DNA from: Mycolicibacterium wolinskyi
GTDB taxonomy: Bacteria > Actinomycetota > Actinomycetes > Mycobacteriales > Mycobacteriaceae
Length of the DNA: 64,000 nucleotides
Assembly (NCBI RefSeq): GCF_002101965.1
Contig: NZ_LQQA01000032.1
Location: 1-64,000, forward strand
Direction: 5' to 3'
Of the stretch, positions 16,524 to 24,955 are shown piece after piece (position 1 is the first letter of the stretch; every line of letters starts with the position of its first letter). Below the pieces are notes generated by a model, which saw only the letters and a list, made by a program, of their open reading frames with translations, did not search any database and was not told the origin of the DNA. The position numbers and the translations under genes are program-made.

Positions 16524-17729
16524 GTGAACTGCTGCGGGCGAAACATGTGGCTCGCAGCATCGCTCATTGTGGAAACGGCTACTTCGGCCCGCCGATCGCC
16601 GGAGATCGCAACGACGACCGGCAACACCTTCGGGTGTCTGATCCGGTTCGCGCTGGCGAACATTCGCCGCCGGCCGGAACGGTTCGTGCTGTCGGTACTC
16701 GGCATCGCCCTGGCGATCGCGTGTGTGACGGTCGTCCGGACCATCTCGTCGAGCTTCGCCATCACCGGCGCCGATTCGGTCACCGATGTCCTCGGCGGTG
16801 CGCAGCTGTGGGCCGTGCCCGCGGCCGGTGTGCACTACGACAGCGATGTTCAGGCGCTCGTGGCCGACGGCCCGGCACCGGCGATCACGGTGCCCGACGG
16901 ATGGCGTGCGGTGCAGACCCGGTCCGGTGTCGCGATGGTCGGCGACACCAGCGTGGCGCTGCGCGGCACCGATGAAACACCCTCCGGGCAAGCGAATTTG
17001 GGTACCGGGCTGGCGGACCGGCTGGGCGTCGCAACCGGCGACGTGATAGATCTCGGCGGCCGGTCACTCACGGTGAACGTCGCAGGCACCGGTCAGTCGA
17101 TGACCGTGTCCTCGGCGCTGGCGCGATCCCTGGTGGGTGACCACGGGTGGTGGAGGGTCTACGCGCCTGCCGGTGAAGAACACAGTCGTGAGCTGGCCAA
17201 GACTTTCGGTGCGGCCGTCGGTCTGCCATCCACCGCCGACCCATCGGTCCTGCCCGAGGCCGGCGGCTCCGGCCTGATCTACGACACCGTGGGCGGATCC
17301 GGTCCGCTGACGTTCGAGCAGAAGTTTTCGGCGCTGTTCTCAGGCAAGGTCACGAGCTCGACCCTCGGTCTGATCTCGACCGTCGGGCTCGTGCTCGGCT
17401 TCGTCATCGCGGTGTCGTCGTTCCTCGCCGCGGTGGCCGAACGCAAACGCGAGTTCGGCATCATGAGCAGCATCGGCCTGGCCGACGAGGTGCTCTACTT
17501 CTTCCTGGTCGAGTCGGCGATGGTGTTCGTGGTCGCCTATGTGGTCGGTGTCGTCGGCGCGGGTGTTGCGGTGGCGCTGGTGATTCCGGGTATCGCGACA
17601 CCGACCGCCTGGGCCCAGGCCGCGGCCATGGTGGCGGCATTTCTGCCGGCGATGGCCATAGTCGGGGCCCTGGTACCGGTGCACCGGTTGCTGCAGCAGC
17701 GTCCGGTCGACCTCCTCGGGGCGAGGTGA
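16524..17729 (+). CDS. MacB/FtsX-type ABC transporter permease
   Basis: This 401-residue membrane protein has one N-terminal helix (LSVLGIALAIACVTVV near residue 60), a large extracytoplasmic MacB-like domain of about 200 residues, and three C-terminal helices beginning at GLISTVGLVLGFVIAVSSFL. The cytoplasmic loop AERKREFGIMSSIGLADEV is the FtsX coupling segment. Such permeases drive substrate release or lipoprotein handling by mechanotransmission and do not move substrates through a channel. With the short permease and ATPase downstream it forms a three-gene exporter. The start is uncertain: the ATG at 16524 gives about 45 residues before the first helix with no clear ribosome site. Confidence 0.83.
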   Translation: MNCCGRNMWLAASLIVETATSARRSPEIATTTGNTFGCLIRFALANIRRRPERFVLSVLGIALAIACVTVVRTISSSFAITGADSVTDVLGGAQLWAVPAAGVHYDSDVQALVADGPAPAITVPDGWRAVQTRSGVAMVGDTSVALRGTDETPSGQANLGTGLADRLGVATGDVIDLGGRSLTVNVAGTGQSMTVSSALARSLVGDHGWWRVYAPAGEEHSRELAKTFGAAVGLPSTADPSVLPEAGGSGLIYDTVGGSGPLTFEQKFSALFSGKVTSSTLGLISTVGLVLGFVIAVSSFLAAVAERKREFGIMSSIGLADEVLYFFLVESAMVFVVAYVVGVVGAGVAVALVIPGIATPTAWAQAAAMVAAFLPAMAIVGALVPVHRLLQQRPVDLLGAR

Positions 17730-18298
17730 CGATGATCAGCAAGGGCCTGTCCTACGGTGTGCTGTCCGCGCGCCGGCGGATCCGCGAAATGGTGTTGCCG
17801 GTGCTCACGACCGCCACCGGAGCGTTCCTGGTGGTGCTGGTGTTCGGGATGATGTCGGGAATCCGTTCGCAGTCGGCGGCTTTGGGCCACGCCGATGACA
17901 TCAATCGAGCCGTGATCCTGATCGCGGTGACCGTCCTGCTCGTCGGCGTCGTCGAGGTGGCGGTCGCCACCACCAGAACGGTCGCGCACCGCACCCGCGA
18001 ACTGGGGGTGCTCGGCGCCAACGGCATCCCGCGCGGCCCCGTGGTGGCGGCGCTTCTCGTCGAACCTGCTGTCGCGGCAATCCTGGGTGCGCTGCTCGGC
18101 GCTGCGCTGGCTGCGGGCACCGGAATCGTGGCGGCACTGGCCGGTTTCGCACCGACGGGTGTTTCGTACGTCGGACTGGGGCTCGGCGCATTGCTCGCCG
18201 TCGGCGTGAGCATCGTCGCCGCCGTCGCCACCAGCATCGTCCCCACGTGGAACGCCGCATCGCGTCCACCCATCCGATCCCTGACCACGGGAGGCTGA
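17726..18298 (+). CDS. Short FtsX-like permease subunit
   Basis: This 190-residue protein has four predicted membrane helices and the FtsX coupling motif HRTRELGVLGANGIPRG between helices 2 and 3. It lacks the large extracytoplasmic domain of its neighbour, so the two probably pair as a heterodimer, one with and one without a periplasmic domain. The GTG at 17726 overlaps the previous stop (GTGA); the ATG at 17732 behind AGG is an equally good start. The transported or extracted substrate is unknown. Confidence 0.78.
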   Translation: MTMISKGLSYGVLSARRRIREMVLPVLTTATGAFLVVLVFGMMSGIRSQSAALGHADDINRAVILIAVTVLLVGVVEVAVATTRTVAHRTRELGVLGANGIPRGPVVAALLVEPAVAAILGALLGAALAAGTGIVAALAGFAPTGVSYVGLGLGALLAVGVSIVAAVATSIVPTWNAASRPPIRSLTTGG

Positions 18299-18300
18299 CA

Positions 18301-19020
18301 ATGACTGCACTGGACGACGCCCCGACGACGGCGGCAGCCGACGTCAAGAAACCGGTCATCGAGATCAGTGATGTCTGGAAACTACACAAGCTCGGCGACG
18401 AGGTCGTCAAGGCGCTCGTCGCGACCGAACTACAGGTCATGCCAGGCGAATTCGTGTGTCTGATGGGGCCGAGCGGAAGCGGCAAGTCCACGCTGCTCAA
18501 CATCATGGGTGGGCTGGACCGGCCCACCAAGGGCACGGTGAAGATCGGCGGTCGTGACACCGCGCAACTGACCGAGAGCCAGTTCGCCGCGCTGCGGCAC
18601 GACACCATCGGGTTCATCTTCCAGAGCTACAACCTGATCCCGTTCCTGTCGGCGGTCGAGAACGTCGAACTCCCGCTGATGTTCGAACCCTATGACCGTA
18701 AGTCGTTGCGTAAACGGGCAATCGAATTGCTGGAGATGGTGGGGCTGAGTCACCGAGTGCATCACCAGCCGACGAAAATGTCGGGCGGGGAACAACAGCG
18801 GACGGCGATCGCACGGTCGCTGATCAGCAGCCCGACCCTCGTCCTCGCCGACGAGCCGACGGCCAATCTCGACCACCGCACGGGGGAGACGGTGGTGCGC
18901 ATGCTGCGCGACCTGTGCTCGACGATGGGCGTCACGGTCGTCGCGAGCACCCACGACCCCACGGTGGCCGACGAAGCGAGCCGTGTCGTCCGGATGCGAG
19001 ACGGACAAATCATCAATTGA
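18301..19020 (+). CDS. LolD/MacB-type ABC transporter ATP-binding protein
   Basis: This 239-residue ATPase has Walker A GPSGSGKST near residue 57, Q-loop FIFQSYNLIPFLSAVENVEL, signature MSGGEQQR and Walker B LVLADEPTANLD, with the H-loop STHDPTV. The sequence NLIPFLSAVENVELPL is typical of the LolD/FtsE/MacB ATPases that pair with FtsX-fold permeases, such as those encoded immediately upstream. The ATG at 18301 is preceded by GGGAGG. It completes the exporter unit 16524-19020. The amine-module permease begins 24 nt downstream, so these genes may be co-transcribed. Confidence 0.92.
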   Translation: MTALDDAPTTAAADVKKPVIEISDVWKLHKLGDEVVKALVATELQVMPGEFVCLMGPSGSGKSTLLNIMGGLDRPTKGTVKIGGRDTAQLTESQFAALRHDTIGFIFQSYNLIPFLSAVENVELPLMFEPYDRKSLRKRAIELLEMVGLSHRVHHQPTKMSGGEQQRTAIARSLISSPTLVLADEPTANLDHRTGETVVRMLRDLCSTMGVTVVASTHDPTVADEASRVVRMRDGQIIN

Positions 19021-19044
19021 CTCAAAGGCTTTGGGAGATTAGCG

Positions 19045-20592
19045 ATGACCCAAGAATTAGAGGCCGCGTCGCCGTCGGGTCCTGACACCAACGGGATGAC
19101 CGGTTCGGCCGAGCGTGACAAACTCATGACCACCGAGCTCGTGCCCGAGCAGATCCTGCCGAAGGTCATGAGCACGTTCGGCCTGACGGCGGCCTACGTG
19201 TTCATCATCTGCTGGGTCACCGGATCCTCGGTGATGGCAGGCGGTGGCTGGACGGCTATCCCGATGTGGGTGCTGGGCATCCTCACCTTCCTGATTCCGG
19301 CGGGTATGGCCGTGGTCGAACTCGGCAATCTCTGGCCGGGCCAGGGTGGTGTCTACATCTGGGCGACCCGGACGATGGGCGAAACCTGGGGTTTCATCGG
19401 CGGTTACCTGTCGTGGGTGCCGGTGATCCTCAACGCCGCGTCGTCGCCCGCGGTGGTGCTGCAGTTCCTGCTGTTGGCATTTCATGCCGAACTCGGCCTC
19501 ACGACGAGCATCATCCTGCAGCTGGTGATTCTCTGGACCGTGATCGGGCTGGCGCTCGCGAAACTCGCCGCGAACCAGAAGATCATGAACGTCGTCTTCG
19601 TCGTGTACGGCATCCTCTCGCTGACGATCTTCATCTCCGGCCTGCTGTTCGCCGTCAACAACGGCTCGGCCACACCGTTCAGCTGGGCCGAGGCGACGAT
19701 TCCGAACTTCGCGGTTGCCGGCTTCCTGTACGGCACGGTGCTGCTGTACCTGCTCGGCGTCGAGACGCCGTACAACATGGGCGCCGAGTTCCTCTCGGTG
19801 CGCAAGAGCGGTCCGCGGATGATCCTGTGGGGTTCGGCCGCGCTGGTCGCGATCTATCTGCTGACCACGCTCGGCACCATGATGGCGCTGCCGGGCGACC
19901 AGATCGACCCGGTCACCGGCGTCATCGGCATGCTGGACGTCGCGGGCTTCCCCGGCCTGATGGAGATCTGCGCGATCGTGCTGGCATTCATCATCGTCGT
20001 CGCGCTGATGACCTACCAGGTCGCCTACTCCCGGTTGATCTTCGTGTCGGGACTCGAACGTCACCTGCCGCGCATCTTCACCCACCTGAACCCGCGCACC
20101 CGCAACCCGGTCACCGCCATCCTGATCCAGGGCGTGATCTCGTCGCTGATCCTGGTGGGACTGTACTCGCAGAGCAGCATGGCCAACGTCACGATCTACC
20201 TGCAGGGCGGACTGTCCACGGTGTGGTTGCTGTCCGGATTCTTCTTCCTGATCCCGGTGATCGTCGCGCGCAAGAAGTACGCGGATCGCTATGCCAACGA
20301 GCAATTCTGGCGGATTCCGGGCGGCACGGTCGGGGTGTGGATCACCGTCGTCGTCGGCACGCTGGGCACCATCGGCGGTATCTACTACTCGTTCGTCACA
20401 CCCTGGCTCGACGTGCCGTCGGGCACGTGGATGACGTGGGTCGGCGGCATCAGCCTCGGCATGTTCGCGCTCGGGCTCGTCGTCTACATCTTCGGACGCC
20501 GTTCGGCGCACAAGATGTCGCAGGAGGATGCGCTCGCCCATCTCGCGGTATTCGACCTCAACAAGACCGAAGCGGAGGACGTGACCAAATGA
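19045..20592 (+). CDS. APC superfamily amino acid/amine permease
   Basis: This 515-residue protein has about 12 transmembrane helices and the APC pattern: LTAAYVFIICWVTGSSVMAG, then LVELGNLWPGQGGVYIWATRTMGETWGFIGGY around residues 85-125. The motif WPGQGGVYIW is the substrate-backbone region of the LeuT-like fold. It imports an amino acid, amine or polyamine. Its stop overlaps the start of a copper amine oxidase (ATGA at 20589-20592), which strongly suggests an amine substrate. The ATG at 19045 is preceded by GGGAG. Confidence 0.9.
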   Translation: MTQELEAASPSGPDTNGMTGSAERDKLMTTELVPEQILPKVMSTFGLTAAYVFIICWVTGSSVMAGGGWTAIPMWVLGILTFLIPAGMAVVELGNLWPGQGGVYIWATRTMGETWGFIGGYLSWVPVILNAASSPAVVLQFLLLAFHAELGLTTSIILQLVILWTVIGLALAKLAANQKIMNVVFVVYGILSLTIFISGLLFAVNNGSATPFSWAEATIPNFAVAGFLYGTVLLYLLGVETPYNMGAEFLSVRKSGPRMILWGSAALVAIYLLTTLGTMMALPGDQIDPVTGVIGMLDVAGFPGLMEICAIVLAFIIVVALMTYQVAYSRLIFVSGLERHLPRIFTHLNPRTRNPVTAILIQGVISSLILVGLYSQSSMANVTIYLQGGLSTVWLLSGFFFLIPVIVARKKYADRYANEQFWRIPGGTVGVWITVVVGTLGTIGGIYYSFVTPWLDVPSGTWMTWVGGISLGMFALGLVVYIFGRRSAHKMSQEDALAHLAVFDLNKTEAEDVTK

Positions 20593-22559
20593 CCATGGAC
20601 AGCACGGTGCTGCCTGCCGAGTCCACCGGGGATGCCACCCGGTACCCGCTCGATCCGCTGAGCGGCGCCGAGATCGAGGCGGCGGCCGCGGTCATCACCG
20701 GATCCGACTATGCGACACCGACATTGAAGTTCGTCATGATCCAGCTGGCCGAGCCGGCCAAGACCGCAACGCTGACGTTCGAGGGCGCCGACGACATCCC
20801 GCGCCGCGCGTTCGTCACGATGTACGACGCCAAGCTGATCTACGAAGCCATCGTCGACCTCGACGCCCGGGTGATCGATTCGTGGACACCGGTTCCCGGG
20901 CGGTTCCCGTCCTATCTCGTCGAGCACATGACCGGCGTCGAGGAGAAAGTTCGTGAGGATCCGCGGTGGCAGGCGGCCATGCGCAAGCGCGGGGTCACCG
21001 ATTTCAGTCTCGCGATGATCGACCCCTGGCCCGCCGGGTATTACGGTCCGCAGGATCATTACGACAACTCGGCGCTCATTTGCCGCCCGTTGACGTTCAT
21101 GCGAACCGCCCCGTCGGAGAACGGGTATGCGCGTCCGGTCGAGGGCCTGATCGTCACGTTCGACCTGGACACGATGACCGTCGTCGACGTCGAGGATCAC
21201 GGTGTCGTGGCGCTGCCGCCGAAAGGCGGCAACTATGCCGAGAAGTTCATGTTCGACCCCGACAACCGGCCCGCGTTCACGGAGTTCCGCTCCGACGTCA
21301 AGACCATCGACATCACCCAGCCCGACGGGCCGAGCTTCACCGTCGACGGGTGGAACGTCAAGTGGCAGAAGTGGTCACTGCGCGTCGGATTCAACCCTCG
21401 CGAGGGCCTGGTCCTGCACGAGCTCACCTATGACGACCGCGGCACGGTGCGGCCCATCATGTACCGCGCGGCGCTGTCGGAAATGGTGGTGCCGTACGGT
21501 GACTCGTCACCGACACACTGGAACAAGAACGTCTTCGACATGGGCGAGGTCGGCATGGGCTTCTCGGCCAATCCGCTGACCCTCGGCTGTGACTGTCTCG
21601 GCGAGATCTACTACTTCGACGGCACGGTCAACGATTCGAGCGGCAACGCGGTCACGATCCCGAACGCGATCTGCATGCACGAAGAAGACTTCGGAATCTC
21701 GTGGAAACACACCGATTTCCGGACCGGCGAGGTCGAGGTCCGGCGGTCCCGGCGCCTGGTCATCTCGATGATCTGCACCGTCGGGAACTACGAGTACGGG
21801 TTCTTCTGGTACCTCTACAACGACGCGTCCATCGAGATGGAGGTCAAACTCACCGGCGTCCTGACCACCGGTGCCATCGCCGACGGTGAGTCCCCGCGGT
21901 GGGGGAAGATGGTCGCGCCGGGCATGTACGGCCCGAACCACCAGCACTTCTTCAACTTCCGGATGGACATGAGTGTCGACGGGCCGGGAAACAGCGTGTA
22001 CGAGGTGGATTCGATTCCCGAGCCCGACCCGGCGCTCAATCCGCACCACAATGCCTGGATCACGCAGGACACCTTGGTGGCGTCGGAATCCGAGGGGGCG
22101 CGGGACTGGGACCACGCGACGGGCCGGTACTGGAAAGTCGTCAACCCGTCGAAGCTCAACGAGTTCGGGGCGCCGGTCGCCTACAAGTTGATGCCCAAGG
22201 ACATCGTGCCGGTGATGGTGCAGGAGGGATCGGTCATCTACGACCGGGCCCGGTTCGTCCAGCACAACCTCTGGGTGACCAAGTACGACCCGAAGGAGCT
22301 CTACGCGGCGGGGGACTACATGTACCAGTGCGCCGAGGCGCAAGGGCTGCCCGAGTACGTGGCCGACGACGCCCCGCTCGAGAACACCGACGTCGTCCTC
22401 TGGTACACCGTCGGCGCCCACCACGTCGTGTGCCCGGAGGACTGGCCGGTGATGCCGTGTCACTACACGGGGTTCAAGCTCAAGCCGGTCGGCTTCTTCG
22501 ACGGCAACCCGGCGCTGGATCTACCGCCGTCCCCGCCGGCGGCCTGCCACCACCACTGA
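20589..22559 (+). CDS. Copper amine oxidase (topaquinone-dependent)
   Basis: This 656-residue quinoprotein oxidises a primary amine to aldehyde, hydrogen peroxide and ammonia. The cofactor-precursor tyrosine is in CTVGNYEYG (N-Y-E), the catalytic-base Asp in FDMGEVGMG, the Cu pair in GPNHQHFFNF, and the third Cu His in VGAHHVVCPEDWPVMP. All three domains and the usual length are present, with no signal peptide, so it is probably cytoplasmic. The ATG at 20589 overlaps the permease stop. The C-terminus ends CHHH, an unusual metal-binding-looking tail. The substrate is likely the amine imported by the upstream permease. Confidence 0.95.
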   Translation: MTMDSTVLPAESTGDATRYPLDPLSGAEIEAAAAVITGSDYATPTLKFVMIQLAEPAKTATLTFEGADDIPRRAFVTMYDAKLIYEAIVDLDARVIDSWTPVPGRFPSYLVEHMTGVEEKVREDPRWQAAMRKRGVTDFSLAMIDPWPAGYYGPQDHYDNSALICRPLTFMRTAPSENGYARPVEGLIVTFDLDTMTVVDVEDHGVVALPPKGGNYAEKFMFDPDNRPAFTEFRSDVKTIDITQPDGPSFTVDGWNVKWQKWSLRVGFNPREGLVLHELTYDDRGTVRPIMYRAALSEMVVPYGDSSPTHWNKNVFDMGEVGMGFSANPLTLGCDCLGEIYYFDGTVNDSSGNAVTIPNAICMHEEDFGISWKHTDFRTGEVEVRRSRRLVISMICTVGNYEYGFFWYLYNDASIEMEVKLTGVLTTGAIADGESPRWGKMVAPGMYGPNHQHFFNFRMDMSVDGPGNSVYEVDSIPEPDPALNPHHNAWITQDTLVASESEGARDWDHATGRYWKVVNPSKLNEFGAPVAYKLMPKDIVPVMVQEGSVIYDRARFVQHNLWVTKYDPKELYAAGDYMYQCAEAQGLPEYVADDAPLENTDVVLWYTVGAHHVVCPEDWPVMPCHYTGFKLKPVGFFDGNPALDLPPSPPAACHHH

Positions 22560-22675
22560 GCGCCACGGCGGCTACCCCGCCGTCCCGGGCAAACCGGCAC
22601 ATTGGTGCTGTCGTCGCGTCGGCGGGGGCTTATGCTCGTCTGCGGCAGGCGGGTGGCGCTGTGGTGGGGGTGTGA

Positions 22676-23224
22676 ATGACTTCTGGGCCGGACAACGAGA
22701 CGGGTGACCAGCGCGGCTCGATTCGCTGGCAGGAGCCGGGTAAGACCAGGCCACGGCAGCCGACCGTCGCCGAGGCCCGGCAGCGGGACAAGGCCCAGAA
22801 GGCCCGTGAGGCCGCGGCCCGATTCGCCGAGCTGCAGGAGCAGAAGGCGCGCGAGCGGTCCGCCAGGAACGGCAAGATCCTGATGGGTTCGGTCGCCGTG
22901 GTCGGGGTCGTCGGGGCCGTGGCCCTCGGCTATCACCTGTTGCACAAGGAGGAAGTCGACGCCGCGTGCGTGAAGGACGGCACCAACGAGGTGGTGCCGG
23001 ACGAGTACTGCTCCAGCGGGTACAGCAGTTCGGGCGGCACGTTCATCTACGCCGGCTCGCCGTACCGCTACTACTACGGCGGCACCAACGGCGGTGTGGG
23101 GACCACCGCGCGCGGGGGAACGCTGGAGCTCCCCAAGGGCACCACGGCGAAGACGAAGTCCGGCTCCTCGATCTCCCGGGGCGGCTTCGGGTCGTCGTCG
23201 AGCTACGGAAGCTCGGGTAGCTGA
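22676..23224 (+). CDS. DUF1190 (YgiB/YjfM-like) membrane protein
   Basis: This 182-residue protein has a charged, coiled-coil-like N-terminus (AEARQRDKAQKAREAAARFA), one membrane helix (ILMGSVAVVGVVGAVALGY near residue 75), and an extracytoplasmic part. That part begins VDAACVKDGTNEVVPDEYC and ends in a Gly/Ser/Tyr-rich low-complexity tail (GGFGSSSSYGSSGS). In enterobacteria, YgiB/YjfM proteins with CxxxxxxxxxxYC-type cores neighbour the ligase YgiC/YjfC, and the same ligase type follows here directly at 23225. Function is unknown. The Gly/Ser tail resembles the mature end of a processed or modified substrate of the adjacent ligase. Confidence 0.75.
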   Translation: MTSGPDNETGDQRGSIRWQEPGKTRPRQPTVAEARQRDKAQKAREAAARFAELQEQKARERSARNGKILMGSVAVVGVVGAVALGYHLLHKEEVDAACVKDGTNEVVPDEYCSSGYSSSGGTFIYAGSPYRYYYGGTNGGVGTTARGGTLELPKGTTAKTKSGSSISRGGFGSSSSYGSSGS

Positions 23225-24388
23225 GTGCGGCGCCAGCGCAGTTCCCCGCGAGCCGGCTGGGAACAGATCGTCGCCGACCAGGGCATGTGTTACGGCACGC
23301 CGGCGCGAGACGCCAGCGGCGCCGACCGGCCCTACTGGGATGAATCGGTGCACTACGTATTCGACATGGACGAGGTGCTGTCGATCGAGGCGTCGGTCGA
23401 GGTGCTGCACTCGATGTGTCTGGAAGCCGTCGAGCAGGTCGTCCTGACCGAGCGCTACCGTGACTTCGGGCTCCCCGAATGGAGTTGGCAGCACATCGAA
23501 AAGTCTTGGCGGCGAAGCGATCCTCATCTGTACGGGCGGTTCGACCTGCGCTACGACGGCCGCAGGCCGCCGGTTCTGCTCGAATACAACGCCGATACGC
23601 CCACCACGCTGCTCGAAGCCGCGATTCTGCAGTGGCACTGGAAAACCGATGTGTTTCCCGACGACGATCAGTGGAACTCGCTGCATGAACGCCTGGTGGC
23701 GCGGTGGGCCGAGATCCGCGATCGCCTTCCGGGCTCCGAAACCCACTTCACCTGGTCGGGAGCCGAGATGACCGGCGAGGACAACGTGACGGTGGCCTAC
23801 CTTCAGGAGTGCGCGGCCGAGGCAGGCCTGCACACGGTGGGGCTGGCGATCGAGGACATCGGGTTCGACGAGGACCTCAACCGGTTCGTCGATCTCGAGG
23901 AAGCGCCGATGGCGTCGGTCTTCAAGCTCTACCCCTGGGAATGGATGCTCGACGACGACTTCGGCCGCCATGCCGTCGAGCAGCTTCCGACGACCATGTG
24001 GGTCGAACCGTTGTGGAAGACCCTGCTGAGCAACAAGGCGATCCTGGCGATCCTGTGGGAGATGTACCCGGGCCATCCCAATCTCTTGCCCGCCTACGTC
24101 GACGATCCGCATGAACTGACCGAATACGTGCGCAAGCCGAAGCTCGGACGCGAAGGCGCCAACATCACCATCGTCGGTGCGGGATACGAAACCGAGACCG
24201 GCGGCGTGTACGGCGAAGAGGGGTACGTGTACCAGCTGCTGGACCCGCTGCCGCAGTTCGACGACATGCGCCCGGCCCTCGGGGCCTGGATCGTCGGCGA
24301 CGAATCGGCCGGCCTCGGGATCCGCGAGACCTCGGGCCTCGTCACCGACAACGGCGCCGCCTTTGTGCCACACCGTATTCCACTGTGA
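23225..24388 (+). CDS. Glutathionylspermidine synthase-like ATP-grasp ligase (YgiC/YjfC)
   Basis: This 387-residue protein is the preeukaryotic-type ATP-grasp ligase of glutathionylspermidine synthase. Signatures are RFDLRYDGRRPPVLLEYNADTPTTL (split here: YDGRRPPVLLEYNADTPT), VFKLYPWEWM, WVEPLWKTLLSNKAILAILW, HPNLLPA, and KPKLGREGANI near the C-terminus. Family members join an amine to a carboxylate using ATP. The amidase half of E. coli GspSA is absent. The GTG at 23225 follows the DUF1190 stop directly. With the amine permease and oxidase upstream, a polyamine or amine conjugation role is plausible; mycobacteria lack glutathione, so the acid partner is unknown. Confidence 0.87.
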   Translation: MRRQRSSPRAGWEQIVADQGMCYGTPARDASGADRPYWDESVHYVFDMDEVLSIEASVEVLHSMCLEAVEQVVLTERYRDFGLPEWSWQHIEKSWRRSDPHLYGRFDLRYDGRRPPVLLEYNADTPTTLLEAAILQWHWKTDVFPDDDQWNSLHERLVARWAEIRDRLPGSETHFTWSGAEMTGEDNVTVAYLQECAAEAGLHTVGLAIEDIGFDEDLNRFVDLEEAPMASVFKLYPWEWMLDDDFGRHAVEQLPTTMWVEPLWKTLLSNKAILAILWEMYPGHPNLLPAYVDDPHELTEYVRKPKLGREGANITIVGAGYETETGGVYGEEGYVYQLLDPLPQFDDMRPALGAWIVGDESAGLGIRETSGLVTDNGAAFVPHRIPL

Positions 24389-24412
24389 CCTCCCACTGTG
24401 ACCTCCCACTGT
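24381..24412 (+). repeat. 13-bp tandem duplication at gene junction
   Basis: The unit CACTGTGACCTCC is present in two full copies (24381-24393, 24394-24406) plus six bases. The first copy spans the stop codon of the ligase gene. It inserts 13 nt into the spacer before the DUF350 gene and creates a spurious in-frame upstream start for it. It is probably a replication-slippage product. Confidence 0.85.
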
Positions 24413-24432
24413 TCCCTCGGAAGGATCAACCT

Positions 24433-24888
24433 GTGACCACCACCACCGTCGCGCTCAGTTCCGACTACTGGTCGATCCTCGGCCACGGTGTCTCGGCGAT
24501 CGTGCTGTACACCATCGTCGGCATCGCCCTGATGGTTCTCGGGTTCTACGTGATCGACTGGACCACGCCGGGACCGCTGCGGGTACTGGTCCAGGCCGGC
24601 CGCCCCAACGCCGCGGCGGTCGCCGCCTCGGGTGTGCTGTCGATGGCGATCATCATCGTCCTCGCGATCTACGCGTCATCGGGTGATCTGATACAGGGCC
24701 TCATCATGACGCTCGTGTTCGGGCTCTTGGGCATTGCGGCGCAAGCGTTTTCGGTACGGCTGATCGGCGCGATCAAGGGCATCGACATGGGACGGGTGCT
24801 CGCGCAGGAGACGTTCACGCCCGAGGTGCTGGTGATCACGGCCGCCTACCTCGCCTTCGGGCTGATCGTCGCGGCGGCGATCCTCTAG
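24433..24888 (+). CDS. DUF350 family membrane protein (YjfL-like)
   Basis: This 151-residue protein has four predicted membrane helices (starting VSAIVLYTIVGIALMVLGFY and RPNAAAVAASGVLSMAIIIV), matching two DUF350 repeats. The GTG at 24433 is chosen because GGAAGG lies 8 nt upstream; an earlier in-frame ATG lies within a small duplication. In enterobacteria YjfL accompanies the DUF1190 protein and the YjfC ligase in one operon, and the same trio is conserved here. Its role is unknown; it may be an ion or small-molecule channel or a membrane anchor for the ligase pathway. Confidence 0.82.
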   Translation: MTTTTVALSSDYWSILGHGVSAIVLYTIVGIALMVLGFYVIDWTTPGPLRVLVQAGRPNAAAVAASGVLSMAIIIVLAIYASSGDLIQGLIMTLVFGLLGIAAQAFSVRLIGAIKGIDMGRVLAQETFTPEVLVITAAYLAFGLIVAAAIL

Positions 24889-24892
24889 CCGA

Positions 24893-24950
24893 CGAGCAGA
24901 CGCGGGGGTACCCAATTTTCATGCGCACGGGGTACCCGAGCGTCTGCTCG
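24893..24950. terminator. Bidirectional hairpin, repeat family copy 1
   Basis: The arms 24893-24913 and 24930-24950 pair at 19 of 21 positions around a 16-nt loop. The core CGAGCAGACGCG...GGTACCC recurs in a second hairpin at 47872-47933. Both sit between convergent genes, so they probably act as terminators for both strands despite lacking U-tracts. Confidence 0.72.
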
Positions 24951-24955
24951 CGGAG

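Noticed and set aside
19057..20541. 494-codon minus-strand frame antisense to the APC permease
   Set aside because: The composition (Asp/His/Arg/Gln-rich) is typical of the complement of a membrane-protein gene; there is no domain or ribosome site.
19266..20588. Long open frame upstream of, and in frame with, the amine oxidase
   Set aside because: The first 440 residues are an Arg/Gly/His-rich translation of the other frame of the APC permease; the oxidase family sequence starts at 20589.
23225..24388. True glutathionylspermidine synthase/amidase
   Set aside because: Only the ATP-grasp half is present and mycobacteria do not make glutathione, so the name is kept only as a family label.
22463..24409. 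648-codon open frame antisense to the DUF1190 and ligase genes
   Set aside because: It has the low-complexity composition of a high-GC shadow frame, and both sense genes show clear family motifs.
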